Assembly (NCBI RefSeq): GCF_030216305.1
Contig: NZ_JASOKT010000018.1
Location: 1 to 31,543, forward strand
Direction of reading: 5' to 3'
Length of the DNA stretch: 31,543 bases
Origin: Actinotignum timonense
Lineage (GTDB): Bacteria; Actinomycetota; Actinomycetes; Actinomycetales; Actinomycetaceae
Of this stretch, positions 9,825 through 18,179 are shown piece by piece. Every line of letters starts with the position of its first letter. Positions within the stretch are counted from its first letter, which is position 1. The notes under the pieces were generated by a model. That model ran no database searches and had not been told where the DNA came from. It saw only the letters and a list, made by a program, of their open reading frames with translations. Made by a program: the position numbers and the translations under genes.

Positions 9825-10925
9825 CTAATACACCATCTGGAGCGCTTCGCGCACCTCCGCGAGGGTCTTATTGGCGCGCTCATTGGCGATCTCGATGCCC
9901 CGGCGCACGATCCCGTCCACGTAGCCCGGGTCCTTAGCAAGCTCGGCGCGCTTGGCCCGGATGGGCGCAAACATCTCATTAATCGATTCGGTGACGATTT
10001 TCTTGAGGGTCCCGGCCCCGCCGTCGCCAATTTCCTCCGCGATCTCCACCGCGGGCCGCCCCTGCGCCAGCGAAGCCAGCAGCAGCAGATTCGACACTTC
10101 CGGGCGGCCCTCCGGATCGTAGGTAATATGCCGATCCGAATCCGTGACCGCCTTCTTGATGCGCTTGGCGGTTTCATCGGCGCTCATGCCGATTTCGATA
10201 GTATTTCCGCGCGATTTGCTCATCTTGGCGCCGTCCAGCCCCAGAATCGAGGTCCCTTCGGAGAGCAGGGCTTGCGGGCGCGGGAAGACCGGGGTTTCCC
10301 GCCCGGCCGGGCGCCCGTAGCGCGCCTCGAAACGGTCGGCGATCACGCGGGCTTGTTCGAGGTGGGGGAGCTGGTCCTTGCCGACCGGTACCAGATTGGC
10401 CTTGCAGAAAAGAATATCGGCGGCCTGGTGCACCGGGTAGGTGAGCAGCAGCCCGGACAGGGGCCGTCCGCCGGTTGCCTCGTGTTCCGCCTTGACGGTG
10501 GGATTGCGGCGTAGTTCGGCGTCGGTCACCAAAGAGAGGAAGGGCAGCATGAGTTCGTTGAGGCCGGGAATGGCCGAATGCGGGAAAATGACCGCGGCAT
10601 CCGGGTCAATTCCCACCGCGAGGTAATCGGTGGCCAGCGAACGCACCCGCTCCCGAATGGGCCCGGTGCCGTCGCGATCCGTAATGACCTGGAAATCGGC
10701 GATGACCAGCCAGGTTTCCACGCCCTTGCGCTGCAATTCCACCCGGTTGCGCAGCGAACCGAAGTAGTGCCCGAGGTGGAGATTGCCGGTGGGGCGATCC
10801 CCGGTGAGAACCCGGAATTCCTCCGGAGAAGTATTAATCTTCTCCTTGATTTTCTCACTCAGGCGCTGCGCATGCGCCAGGGATGCGGCGGACGTGGACC
10901 GTTCGAGGGATTCCTCGACACTCAT
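9825..10925 (-). CDS. trpS: Tryptophan--tRNA ligase
   Basis: Charges tRNA-Trp with tryptophan; cytoplasmic class I aminoacyl-tRNA synthetase. The 366-residue protein has TGDRPTGNLHLGHYFGSL with the HIGH-type HLGH at 50-53, and KMSKS at 234-238 in DGAKMSKSRGNT. GKDQLPHLE and the ILFCKAN segment are typical of TrpRS. It is longer than the common ~335 residues because of about 35 extra N-terminal residues. The ATG has an AAGGAG 8-9 bp upstream. A TACAAT -10 box lies 64 bp upstream, so it is probably a single-gene transcript between glgX and the repeat region. Confidence 0.97.
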   Translation of the reverse strand: MSVEESLERSTSAASLAHAQRLSEKIKEKINTSPEEFRVLTGDRPTGNLHLGHYFGSLRNRVELQRKGVETWLVIADFQVITDRDGTGPIRERVRSLATDYLAVGIDPDAAVIFPHSAIPGLNELMLPFLSLVTDAELRRNPTVKAEHEATGGRPLSGLLLTYPVHQAADILFCKANLVPVGKDQLPHLEQARVIADRFEARYGRPAGRETPVFPRPQALLSEGTSILGLDGAKMSKSRGNTIEIGMSADETAKRIKKAVTDSDRHITYDPEGRPEVSNLLLLASLAQGRPAVEIAEEIGDGGAGTLKKIVTESINEMFAPIRAKRAELAKDPGYVDGIVRRGIEIANERANKTLAEVREALQMVY

Positions 10926-10988
10926 ACCTTGCTCCTTCAGTCATACCCAGGCCGCCCCGAGTTCCCCGGGAGCGTGCTCTGCTTGTCT

Positions 10989-10994
10989 ATTGTA
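10989..10994 (-). promoter_or_regulatory. -10 box of trpS
   Basis: TACAAT on the minus strand matches the sigma-A -10 consensus and lies 64 bp upstream of the trpS ATG. No good -35 hexamer is seen at 17 bp. Confidence 0.45.
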
Positions 10995-11062
10995 GGCGCC
11001 GCCGCGACAGCTTTTCTCGCGGTTTCCGTTTCGCGGCCGCGTAGCACCCCGGCCGTGTGCCG

Positions 11063-11076
11063 CCGCGTTCACGCGG
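11063..11076 (-). terminator. Short GC hairpin downstream of glgX
   Basis: CCGCG-TTCA-CGCGG lies about 50 bp after the glgX stop. The stem is only 5 bp and there is no U tract, so terminator function is uncertain. Confidence 0.3.
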
Positions 11077-11126
11077 GGTCGCGTGTACCCGTGGAATCGC
11101 GTGCAGCACGACGACGCAGCGCCCCG

Positions 11127-13361
11127 CTACCGCTCCGGGTTGGCGAAGTAGAGCTGCATCGTGAGCGGCTCCACCCGGGTGGAGGCCCCGGGCTGATAGA
11201 TACGCTCCGAGGAGCGCGGGGTGGGCCAGGAGGAATCCCAGGCCAGCGCGAAGGGATTGCCACGCCCCTGCGGGAATCGGATAGGAACATGGTGATTTGA
11301 GCCGTTAATGACCACGAGCGCATCGGCGTCGCGCTCAGAACCGGAACGCAGCATTTGCAGTAACCGATTCGAGGGGTCGAACCACCGGTGTTCGGGCATC
11401 GGCTCGCCGGTATCCGCAAACCATTGCAAATCGGGGATGTGATCGCGCCCGGAGGGCGATTCGGTGTAGAACATGCTCGGGCGCAGCACCCGGTGTTCGG
11501 AACGCAAGCGGAAAAGATAGGCCACGGTGGCCTGGAGTTCGCGCTGCCATTCCTCGTGGTCCCAATCCAGCCAGGACACGTGATTGTCCTGGCAGTAGGC
11601 GTTGTTATTCCCGAATTTGGTATCGGCAAATTCGTCGCCGCCGTAGAGCATGGGGACTCCGGCGCTGAAAACTAGCGTGCCGATGAGGTTGCGCATGGTG
11701 CGGGTGCGGGCGCGCAGCACGTGCTCGGGAAGCGGGGCGGTATCGCTGCCTTCCCCTTCCACCCCGTGATTCCAGGAGCGGTTGTTATCGGTGCCGTCGC
11801 GCCCGTTTTCTCCGTTGGCTTCGTTGTGTTTGGAATCGTAGGAGACCAGGTCGTAGAGGCTAAAGCCGTCGTGGGCGGTAATGAAATTGACGGAGGCGAG
11901 CGGCCCGCGCCCGGAGGGGGAGCGCCCGTGCCCGAACAGGTCGGCGCTGCCGGCTAGCCGGGTGGCCACATCGCGCAGATCCCCGCCCAGGCCGCCGCCG
12001 GCCACGGCGCGTTGATCGGCCACCCAGAACTGGCGGATGGAATCGCGGTAGCGGTCATTCCAATCCGCGGTGGGCGGCAGGAAATTGCCGGTTTGCCAGC
12101 CGTTGGGCCCCAGATCCCAGGGCTCGTTAATGAGCTTGACGTTGGAAAGAATCGGATCGGTGGCCATGGCCAGGTAGAGGGGATGGTTGGTATCGAAGTG
12201 ATCGCCGCGGCGCGCCAGGGTGGCGGCCAGGTCGAAACGGAACCCGTCCACGCCGATCTCGCTGACCCAGTAGCGCAGCGAATCGAGGGTGAGCTGGAGC
12301 ACCGGGGTGCGCCGGAAATCTAGGGAATTCCCGGTGCCGGTGGTGTCATAAAACTGGCCGGGCTGGTTGGGGACCTGCATGTAATAGGTGGTCTGCCCGA
12401 AGCCGCGCAGTGAGACGGTCGGCCCGTTCACCCCGCCTTCGCAGGTGTGGTTATACACAACGTCGAGGATGACTTCCAGGCCGGCATCGTGGAGGCGGGC
12501 CACCATATCGCGCACTTCCTGGAGCACGGCCAGGGGGCCCGCGGCCCGCGCGGTGGCGGTGGCCAGGCTCGGTTCGGGAGCGAAATAGGAGAGAGTGGAA
12601 TAACCCCAATAATTGGTGAGATCGCGTTCGGTGAGGAACGGTTCGGACATTTTCGCGTGGATGGGCAGCAGCTCAACGGCTGTCACGCCCAGGGAACGCA
12701 AATAATTCGTGACAATCGGGTGCGCCAGACCGGCGTAGGTGCCGCGCAATTCTTCGGGAAGCGCCGCCAACTGTTGGGTGAGCCCGCGCACATGCGTTTC
12801 GTAAATAACTGTGTGGGACCACGGCGTATACGGGTGGCGGATATGCGTTTCCGTGGGTGCGGTTACGACGCCGCGGCACATGGCTTCCAGGGAATCGGTA
12901 TCGTCACGCTGAGGTGGGAGCGGGACGGGATCCAGGGCGTCATTTACCTTGTGTCCGTAGAGTTCGGGGCCCAGGCGCGGGGTGCCGGTAATGGCTCGCG
13001 CGTAGGGATCGAGGAGGAATTGGGCGGGGTTGAAACGCATCCCGGTATCGGGATTCCACGGGCCGTGGACCCGGTAGCCGTATTCCTGACCGGCGCGCAC
13101 CCCGGACACATGCCCCACCCAGGTGGTGAAACTCGCGTCCCGATGCAGGGAATAGCGACGCTCGGTGATACCCGAGGCACTGCGGTCAATCAGGCACAGA
13201 TCAACCGCGGTCGCGTGCGGAGCCAGGACGGCGAAATCCGCCCCGGTATCGGTGAGGTGCGCCCCCAGACGCACGGGCCGTAAGCGCACGGGCAGGGCGC
13301 GTTCGGAGGCGCGCGCCACGTACCGAGATGCGGTCGGGGAAGTAGCCGGTAATGAAGTCAC
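11127..13361 (-). CDS. glgX: Glycogen debranching enzyme GlgX
   Basis: Hydrolyses alpha-1,6 branch points of (limit) glycogen; cytoplasmic GH13_11 / isoamylase-type enzyme. From the GTG at 13361 it has 744 residues, near the family size. Visible are the N-terminal CBM48-like part (LGAHLTDTGADFAVLAPHAT), nucleophile Asp377 in VDGFRFDLA, acid/base Glu413 in INEPWDLG, and Asp498 in ITAHDGFS, followed by the long conserved NEANGENGRDGTDNN region. The frame is open upstream to 13661, but that part overlaps nudC and has no family character. The chosen GTG sits 6 nt after a GACAAT box preceded by TTGCCG at 16 bp, so translation may be leaderless. It is divergent from nudC. Confidence 0.94.
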   Translation of the reverse strand: MTSLPATSPTASRYVARASERALPVRLRPVRLGAHLTDTGADFAVLAPHATAVDLCLIDRSASGITERRYSLHRDASFTTWVGHVSGVRAGQEYGYRVHGPWNPDTGMRFNPAQFLLDPYARAITGTPRLGPELYGHKVNDALDPVPLPPQRDDTDSLEAMCRGVVTAPTETHIRHPYTPWSHTVIYETHVRGLTQQLAALPEELRGTYAGLAHPIVTNYLRSLGVTAVELLPIHAKMSEPFLTERDLTNYWGYSTLSYFAPEPSLATATARAAGPLAVLQEVRDMVARLHDAGLEVILDVVYNHTCEGGVNGPTVSLRGFGQTTYYMQVPNQPGQFYDTTGTGNSLDFRRTPVLQLTLDSLRYWVSEIGVDGFRFDLAATLARRGDHFDTNHPLYLAMATDPILSNVKLINEPWDLGPNGWQTGNFLPPTADWNDRYRDSIRQFWVADQRAVAGGGLGGDLRDVATRLAGSADLFGHGRSPSGRGPLASVNFITAHDGFSLYDLVSYDSKHNEANGENGRDGTDNNRSWNHGVEGEGSDTAPLPEHVLRARTRTMRNLIGTLVFSAGVPMLYGGDEFADTKFGNNNAYCQDNHVSWLDWDHEEWQRELQATVAYLFRLRSEHRVLRPSMFYTESPSGRDHIPDLQWFADTGEPMPEHRWFDPSNRLLQMLRSGSERDADALVVINGSNHHVPIRFPQGRGNPFALAWDSSWPTPRSSERIYQPGASTRVEPLTMQLYFANPER

Positions 13362-13395
13362 CTTCGTATTGTCGCAAAATATCGGCGTTCGGCAA
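13362..13395 (-). promoter_or_regulatory. Putative leaderless promoter of glgX
   Basis: On the minus strand TTGCCG (13390-13395), a 16-bp spacer and GACAAT (13368-13373) are followed by 6 nt and the GTG start codon. No Shine-Dalgarno precedes the GTG. This geometry would put transcription start at the start codon. Confidence 0.4.
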
Positions 13396-13470
13396 GAATC
13401 CAGGAGAGTGATATTAGAATTTTGGTGGAAGGGTGACCGGCACGCGTCCGGTTCCGGAAGGGGCACGATA

Positions 13471-14433
13471 GTGGGGTACGACGGCGATTTAATCCTGGCG
13501 CGCGGGAATTTGGACCGGGATGAACTCTCCCGCAGCTCACCGCAACGCCTGGCGGAATTGGCGGAAAATGCGGGGTATCTGCTTATTTCCGGGTGGGGCG
13601 CGGTGTTGGATAGCGATAATGCACCCCTGCTGCTGGCCCGCTCTGAGCTCCCGCGCACCACCGCGGATTCACCAACTGTTTACCTGGGGAAAGTTGCCGG
13701 GCGTCCCTATTTTGCGTGCGATCTCACCACCGTGATCGGGGGCGGACCCACCCGTGATAACCCGGAAGTGGATGCGCCGGGGTACCGGATCGGCTCGCTG
13801 CAAAATTACGCGCCGTCCTGGAGCGCGGATATGTGCGCGTTGGTCACCGCGGCGGTGGCGATCCTCAATACCTGGCGGGCTACCCGCTGGTGTGCGGTCT
13901 GCGGCCAGCGCATCACCGTGGATACCAGCGGGTGGAGCGGGCACTGCCCGGAAGGCCACGTGGTGTTCCCGCGTACCGACCCGGCCGTCATTATGGCGGT
14001 ACTTGATTCTCAGGATCGTATCCTGCTGGCGCATAATGCACGCTGGCCGGCCGGGCGCCACTCTGTGCTCGCGGGTTTCGCTGAAGCGGGGGAGTCCCTG
14101 GAAGCGGCGGTACGCCGCGAGGTGCGTGAAGAAGTGGGGGTGCCGCTGGGCGAGATTTGCTATTTCGCCAGCCAGCCCTGGCCCTTCCCGCGCTCCCTCA
14201 TGATCGCCTACGTGGCGTGGGTGGATCCGCAGGCCGAAGCCCGGGCCGGCGGGGCAGATGCCCTGGTGTGCCCGGATGGGGAAGAAATCGACCACGCGGC
14301 TTTCTACAGCCCGCCCGAGCTGGATGCCGCCCTGCGCGAGGGCAGCCTCAGCCTGCCCGGGCCCTCCTCGGTGGCCGCGGCCCTCATCACCGACTGGTAC
14401 GGCCCCGGGATTCGCCCTCATCTGGGCTGGTAG
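13471..14433 (+). CDS. nudC: NAD(+)/NADH diphosphatase NudC
   Basis: Hydrolyses NAD(H) to NMN(H) and AMP and, in bacteria, can remove NAD caps from RNA; cytoplasmic. From the GTG at 13471 (GGAAGGGG at good spacing) the protein has 320 residues. It shows the zinc-ribbon region at 140-164, a full Nudix box at 202-224 (Gly202, Glu208, REVREEVG), and SQPWPFPRS at 234-242, the NudC-specific signature. The ribbon has CAVC but the second pair reads CPEGH, so the fourth ligand would be His163 instead of Cys. The frame is open further upstream, but that overlaps glgX and lacks family similarity. It faces the mycoredoxin gene, as in mycobacteria. Confidence 0.94.
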   Translation: MGYDGDLILARGNLDRDELSRSSPQRLAELAENAGYLLISGWGAVLDSDNAPLLLARSELPRTTADSPTVYLGKVAGRPYFACDLTTVIGGGPTRDNPEVDAPGYRIGSLQNYAPSWSADMCALVTAAVAILNTWRATRWCAVCGQRITVDTSGWSGHCPEGHVVFPRTDPAVIMAVLDSQDRILLAHNARWPAGRHSVLAGFAEAGESLEAAVRREVREEVGVPLGEICYFASQPWPFPRSLMIAYVAWVDPQAEARAGGADALVCPDGEEIDHAAFYSPPELDAALREGSLSLPGPSSVAAALITDWYGPGIRPHLGW

Positions 14434-14531
14434 GAAGCCGGAGCCGCGGCGATCTTGCGGCAGGTGCTGGCGGTGGCGCGGGCACCCGCACTTGTTCCGG
14501 GATCGCTCTACCACCGGCCCGAGTGTGAGTT

Positions 14532-14789
14532 TTAGCTCCCGGGGGAGGCGAGTTCGGCGAGTTTCGCCTGCACCTCTTTCAGGCTCGGATTCGTCAGGGT
14601 GGCGCCGTCGGCAAACTCAAGAGTGGGCACCACTTTATTGCCACCGTTGAGGGCCGCAACCTTCACGGCCGCGGCCTCATCCTCCTCAATATTCACCTCA
14701 TCCCAGGTGATACCAGCCCGCTTGAGCTGGGCGGAAAGGTTACGGCAGTAGCCGCACCACGAGGTTGTATACATTGTGAGATCAGCCAT
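14532..14789 (-). CDS. mrx1: Mycoredoxin-type glutaredoxin
   Basis: Reduces mixed disulfides with mycothiol in actinobacteria; cytoplasmic. The 85-residue protein has the thioredoxin fold with active site CGYC at 12-15, cis-proline in VVPT at 53-56, and the NP-SLKE end helix region, as in M. tuberculosis mycoredoxin-1. The chosen ATG at 14787-14789 gives the family start MADLTMYTTSWCGYC; a longer reading to 14891 would overlap uvrD2 signals. No Shine-Dalgarno is seen; TACGAT lies 6 nt before the ATG, so the message may be leaderless. It converges on nudC and diverges from uvrD2 with a 103-bp gap, both as in M. tuberculosis. Confidence 0.92.
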   Translation of the reverse strand: MADLTMYTTSWCGYCRNLSAQLKRAGITWDEVNIEEDEAAAVKVAALNGGNKVVPTLEFADGATLTNPSLKEVQAKLAELASPGS

Positions 14790-14892
14790 GAGGTGATCGT
14801 ACGGGCTGGGCGCGCGGCTCGCCACGAGTTTCGATAAGGGGAAAATTTCTGTCGTAGGCGTGTGGCATCCTGAGAGGGCAAGGAGGAACACG

Positions 14893-16887
14893 ATGGATTC
14901 ACCCGAGGAATTGCTGGAATTTCTGGACCCGGATCAGCGCGCGGTCGCCACCGCATTGCGCGGGCCGGTATGCGTGCGCGCCGGGGCAGGCACCGGGAAA
15001 ACCCGCGCTATTACCTACCGGATCGCCTACGGCGTGCGTAGCGGGGCCTACGTACCGCAGAACGTGCTGGCGGTTACCTTCACCTCCCGCGCGGCCGGGG
15101 AATTGCGCTCGCGCTTACGGGACCTCGGGGTGGGCGGGGTGCCGGCCCTCACTTTCCACGCCGCGGCACTGCGCCAACTCTCCTACTTCTGGGGCACCGC
15201 GGTGGGGGGAACCATCCCGCGGATTACCGAATCGAAATTCGGCCTGGTCTCCCAGGCAGCCGGCCAGATCGGCCTGCCCACCGATAAAGTGAGTATCCGC
15301 GATCTCACCGCGGAAATTGAATGGGCCAAAGTCTCCATGATCAGCCCGGATAATTATCCGGAAGCCGCCCTGGCGGCCGGGCGTGGGGAAGTCGCCGGTC
15401 AGCTCAGTACCGATATTGCGCGGTTGGCGAAAGCCTATGAAGAAGTGAAAACCGAACGCCGCGTCCTCGATTTTGATGATGTGCTCCTCCTCCTCGTGGG
15501 CATCCTGCTCGATCGGGCGGATATCGCCCGCCAGATACGCGAGCAATACCGCCACTTCGTTGTGGATGAATACCAGGATGTGTCCCCCCTCCAGCACCGC
15601 CTGCTCCAGCTATGGTTGGGGGATCGCAAGGATCTGTGCGTCGTCGGGGATGTTTCCCAGACCATTTATTCCTTCGCCGGGGCATCCTCCACTTACCTAG
15701 CCCGTTTCCAGCAGGAATACCCGCGCGCTCGCGTTATTGAACTCACCCGTGACTACCGTTCCACCCCGCAAATCGTGGCGGCCGCGAATACCGTGATTGC
15801 CGATGATGTGTCGGAAGGCGCGGTGCAGCTAGTTTCCCAGCGTCGCTCCGGGCGCCCGGTTACTTTCCAGGAATACGAATCGGATGGAGCGGAAGCCGCC
15901 GGGGTGGTCAGCGCTATCCAGGCGCTCGCCGCGGAAGGCACCGCGCTCTCAGAAATCGCTATCCTCTACCGCACCAATGCCCAATCGGCAGAATTTGAGG
16001 CGGCGCTGTCCAAAGCGGGGGTGTCCTACCAGGTTCGGGGTGCGGAAAAATTCTTCTCGCGCCGCGATGTGCGTGAAGCTATGGTGGCCATGCGTGCCGC
16101 GGCACGCTCCGGGGTGAGCGGCCCGCTGGCAGATAATGTGCGTACCGTGCTGCGCCAAATGGGCTGGCGGGATGAAGCTCCGGCCACCGCCGGCTCGGCC
16201 CGGGAAAAATGGGAAGCGCTCCACGCTCTCATCACCCTCGCGGAAGATATGGAGGATAGCCGGGATGCCTCCATGATGGATTTCGTGGTGGAACTGGAAG
16301 AACGCGCCGCCACCCAGAACGTCCCGGAATTGGAAGGCGTGACCCTGTCCTCCCTGCACGCCGCTAAGGGCCTGGAATGGGAAGCGGTCTTTTTGGTGGG
16401 GATGAGCGAAGGGCTCATGCCTATTTCCCTGGCGAAGAAACCCGCGGCCATTGAAGAAGAACGCCGCCTCCTCTACGTGGGAATCACGCGGGCCCAAGAA
16501 TTTTTGCAGATCTCCTATGCCGCCTCCTCGGGGCATCGCTCGGGAAAGAAAGTCTCCCGTTTCCTCACCGGCTTGTGGCCACAACCGGAAGATGAAGAAA
16601 CCTCGCGGGCCACCCGCTACCGGCGCCGCTCCCGCGCCGCCGCGGAAGAATTCGCCGCCGTCTACCCCGAAGATGTGGCGCTTTTTGAGGAACTCGCGGC
16701 CTGGCGCGCCCAGCGTGCCCAAGCCACCGGCAAACCGGCCTACACAATTTTCCATGACACCACGCTGCGCGCCCTCGCCATAGCCAAACCGCGCAGCATC
16801 CACGCCCTCGCCCAGATCAAGGGGGTGGGAGCCACGAAACTTGCTATCTACGGGGAAGAAATCCTCGCCCTGCTAGCCGGGCACTGA
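14893..16887 (+). CDS. uvrD2: UvrD2-like superfamily 1 DNA helicase with HRDC domain
   Basis: ATP-dependent 3'-5' DNA helicase of the UvrD/PcrA type with an HRDC domain, as in mycobacterial UvrD2. The 664-residue protein has a Q-motif (LDPDQRAVATA, 11-21), Walker A GAGTGKT (31-37), Walker B VVDEYQDV (223-230), motif III GDVSQTIYSFAGA (252-264), motif IV LTRDYRST (284-291), motif V SLHAAKGLEWEAVFLVG (487-503) and motif VI LLYVGITRAQ (526-535). Residues about 593-664 are the HRDC domain. The link between helicase and HRDC (about 560-592) has no cysteine, unlike the tetracysteine element of M. tuberculosis UvrD2. The start is set by AGGAGG at 14881-14886. Confidence 0.93.
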   Translation: MDSPEELLEFLDPDQRAVATALRGPVCVRAGAGTGKTRAITYRIAYGVRSGAYVPQNVLAVTFTSRAAGELRSRLRDLGVGGVPALTFHAAALRQLSYFWGTAVGGTIPRITESKFGLVSQAAGQIGLPTDKVSIRDLTAEIEWAKVSMISPDNYPEAALAAGRGEVAGQLSTDIARLAKAYEEVKTERRVLDFDDVLLLLVGILLDRADIARQIREQYRHFVVDEYQDVSPLQHRLLQLWLGDRKDLCVVGDVSQTIYSFAGASSTYLARFQQEYPRARVIELTRDYRSTPQIVAAANTVIADDVSEGAVQLVSQRRSGRPVTFQEYESDGAEAAGVVSAIQALAAEGTALSEIAILYRTNAQSAEFEAALSKAGVSYQVRGAEKFFSRRDVREAMVAMRAAARSGVSGPLADNVRTVLRQMGWRDEAPATAGSAREKWEALHALITLAEDMEDSRDASMMDFVVELEERAATQNVPELEGVTLSSLHAAKGLEWEAVFLVGMSEGLMPISLAKKPAAIEEERRLLYVGITRAQEFLQISYAASSGHRSGKKVSRFLTGLWPQPEDEETSRATRYRRRSRAAAEEFAAVYPEDVALFEELAAWRAQRAQATGKPAYTIFHDTTLRALAIAKPRSIHALAQIKGVGATKLAIYGEEILALLAGH

Positions 16888-17024
16888 GCGCGGGTGCGTG
16901 TGCCCGGGATGGGTGATAGGCGCGCGGCTAGATTATGTCGTGTGGTGCAGTTGGTAATTTCCAGTACTTTAGTCAGATATTTGATGTTTCCATGAGAGAC
17001 CATTGAGAAAACTGAGAGATTACT

Positions 17025-17056
17025 GGCTCAGTGCTTGTTGGCGCAAGCACCGAGCC
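17025..17056. terminator. Bidirectional terminator between uvrD2 and the coiled-coil gene
   Basis: GGCTC-A-GTGCTTG (17025-17037) pairs with CAAGCAC-C-GAGCC (17044-17056) around loop TTGGCG, a 12-bp stem with one mismatch. On the plus strand it is followed by ACCTTTCACTTTT. It sits directly after the stop of the minus-strand gene at 17068 and 137 bp after uvrD2, so it can serve both converging transcripts. Confidence 0.75.
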
Positions 17057-17067
17057 ACCTTTCACTT

Positions 17068-18045
17068 TTACGGACAAGGGATTAGCTTGCTATTCCCATA
17101 TTCGTCAGCCCATGAGCACCACTTTTCATTGTCGAGGACCCAGCCGCTGTCTACCCAAACACCGTCATCATTCGTGGGGCCCGGGCCCGGGCCCGGCGCC
17201 GGGGCAGGCGCGGGCGCTGCTGGTGCGAGTGACTCGTAATCCGAACCCGAATCGCTGCCAGTAGATTCCGAACCACCAGACGCTGCTATCGGCGCAGAAG
17301 GTGCCGGAGCCTGGGCGGCCGCCACCTTCCCGTTCAACGCCTCGACCCGGCTTTGGAGAGCTACGGCCTTTTCCTTGAGAGCAGACAAGCGCGCGCTTTT
17401 CCCGGAAGCCGTCAAGTTTTCACAATCACCAGCTAGGGCGTCGGCTTCGCCGGCAAGATTCTCGATACCTCGGGCGCTGTCCTTGGCCGCCTCACACGAC
17501 TCGGCCAAGGCTGCACCTTCGCCGTTCAAGTAGGTCGTGACGGCATCCTGGAATTGTGCATCGAGCTTCTCTGTCATCGTCTTAATTTGGGTTGCCTGCG
17601 CTTCAAAATCCGTAGCCGCGGCTCGCAAAGCCTCCGCACGAGACCGCGCCGAAACAGCATCCAAATCCTTAGCGCTCGCCGGGTTGAGGGGCTGGGCAAG
17701 CCCAGCGCGGGCCGTCTCTACTACCTGACTCAATGCTTGGCAGTCAGCGGGCGCGCCGCCGTCAGCCTCACACTCCTGCACTGTGAACCCCACACCATCA
17801 GCGGCATGGTTCAGCTTGGTACGGGCCTGCTCGTTGAGCGTGACCGCTTGCGAATAGGCGGCGCGGGCATCGTCAAGACTGCTTGATCGTTGCGCCCAGT
17901 AGACGCTCGCACCGGCGGTGACCGCAGCTATGATAGCCACGCTCGGCCACAGCCACACACGTTTACCACGGTCCTGCCCGGTAGCGGTATCGTCGCTGGC
18001 CACAGCAGCAGTTGCTTCGGCCGGTGTATTTACCCGCTCGCTCAA
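17068..18045 (-). CDS. Membrane-anchored coiled-coil protein of unknown function
   Basis: No recognised family. From the TTG at 18043-18045 (AGGAGG six bases upstream; a GTG one codon earlier is the alternative) it has 325 residues. A short basic N-terminus leads to one membrane segment at about 30-50 (VWLWPSVAIIAAVTAGASVYW), then about 200 mostly helical, Ala/Glu-rich residues outside the membrane. A Ser/Gly/Ala/Pro linker ending in GPGPGP follows, and a small C-terminal block with VWVDSGWVLDNEKWC and SKLIPCP whose cysteines may form a disulfide. The layout suggests an anchored stalk with a small terminal domain. It sits where whiB7 and an ABC1-type kinase are found in the matching M. tuberculosis block. 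Confidence 0.8.
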   Translation of the reverse strand: MSERVNTPAEATAAVASDDTATGQDRGKRVWLWPSVAIIAAVTAGASVYWAQRSSSLDDARAAYSQAVTLNEQARTKLNHAADGVGFTVQECEADGGAPADCQALSQVVETARAGLAQPLNPASAKDLDAVSARSRAEALRAAATDFEAQATQIKTMTEKLDAQFQDAVTTYLNGEGAALAESCEAAKDSARGIENLAGEADALAGDCENLTASGKSARLSALKEKAVALQSRVEALNGKVAAAQAPAPSAPIAASGGSESTGSDSGSDYESLAPAAPAPAPAPGPGPGPTNDDGVWVDSGWVLDNEKWCSWADEYGNSKLIPCP

Positions 18046-18111
18046 CACATACCTCCTTTTCGCCAAAACTTTCATAGACATATAGGTTGATTTTTCTTAG
18101 CGTAACCCGCA

Positions 18112-18167
18112 ATTACGGTTCACTAGAACACCAAACCGCACCGGTTTTGCCTCGCTGATTACGGTTC
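18112..18167. repeat. 10-bp direct repeats and small hairpin in the 18046-18179 gap
   Basis: ATTACGGTTC occurs at 18112-18121 and at 18158-18167, 46 bp apart. Between them AAACCG-CAC-CGGTTT (18133-18147) can form a small hairpin, a possible weak terminator for the cyclodehydratase-like gene. The repeats could be protein-binding sites for the promoter of the coiled-coil gene. Confidence 0.45.
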
Positions 18168-18179
18168 CTGGAGGTGCGC

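Noticed and set aside
13165..13470. Longer N-terminus for nudC
   Set aside because: The added part overlaps glgX in antisense and is Arg-rich; the GTG at 13471 has a good GGAAGGGG and gives the family length.
13362..13661. Longer N-terminus for glgX
   Set aside because: The frame is open to 13661 but the added 100 residues overlap the nudC gene and lack GlgX character.
14434..14531. Terminator between nudC and the mycoredoxin gene
   Set aside because: Only short, imperfect stems such as GGTG/CACC are seen; not enough to call.
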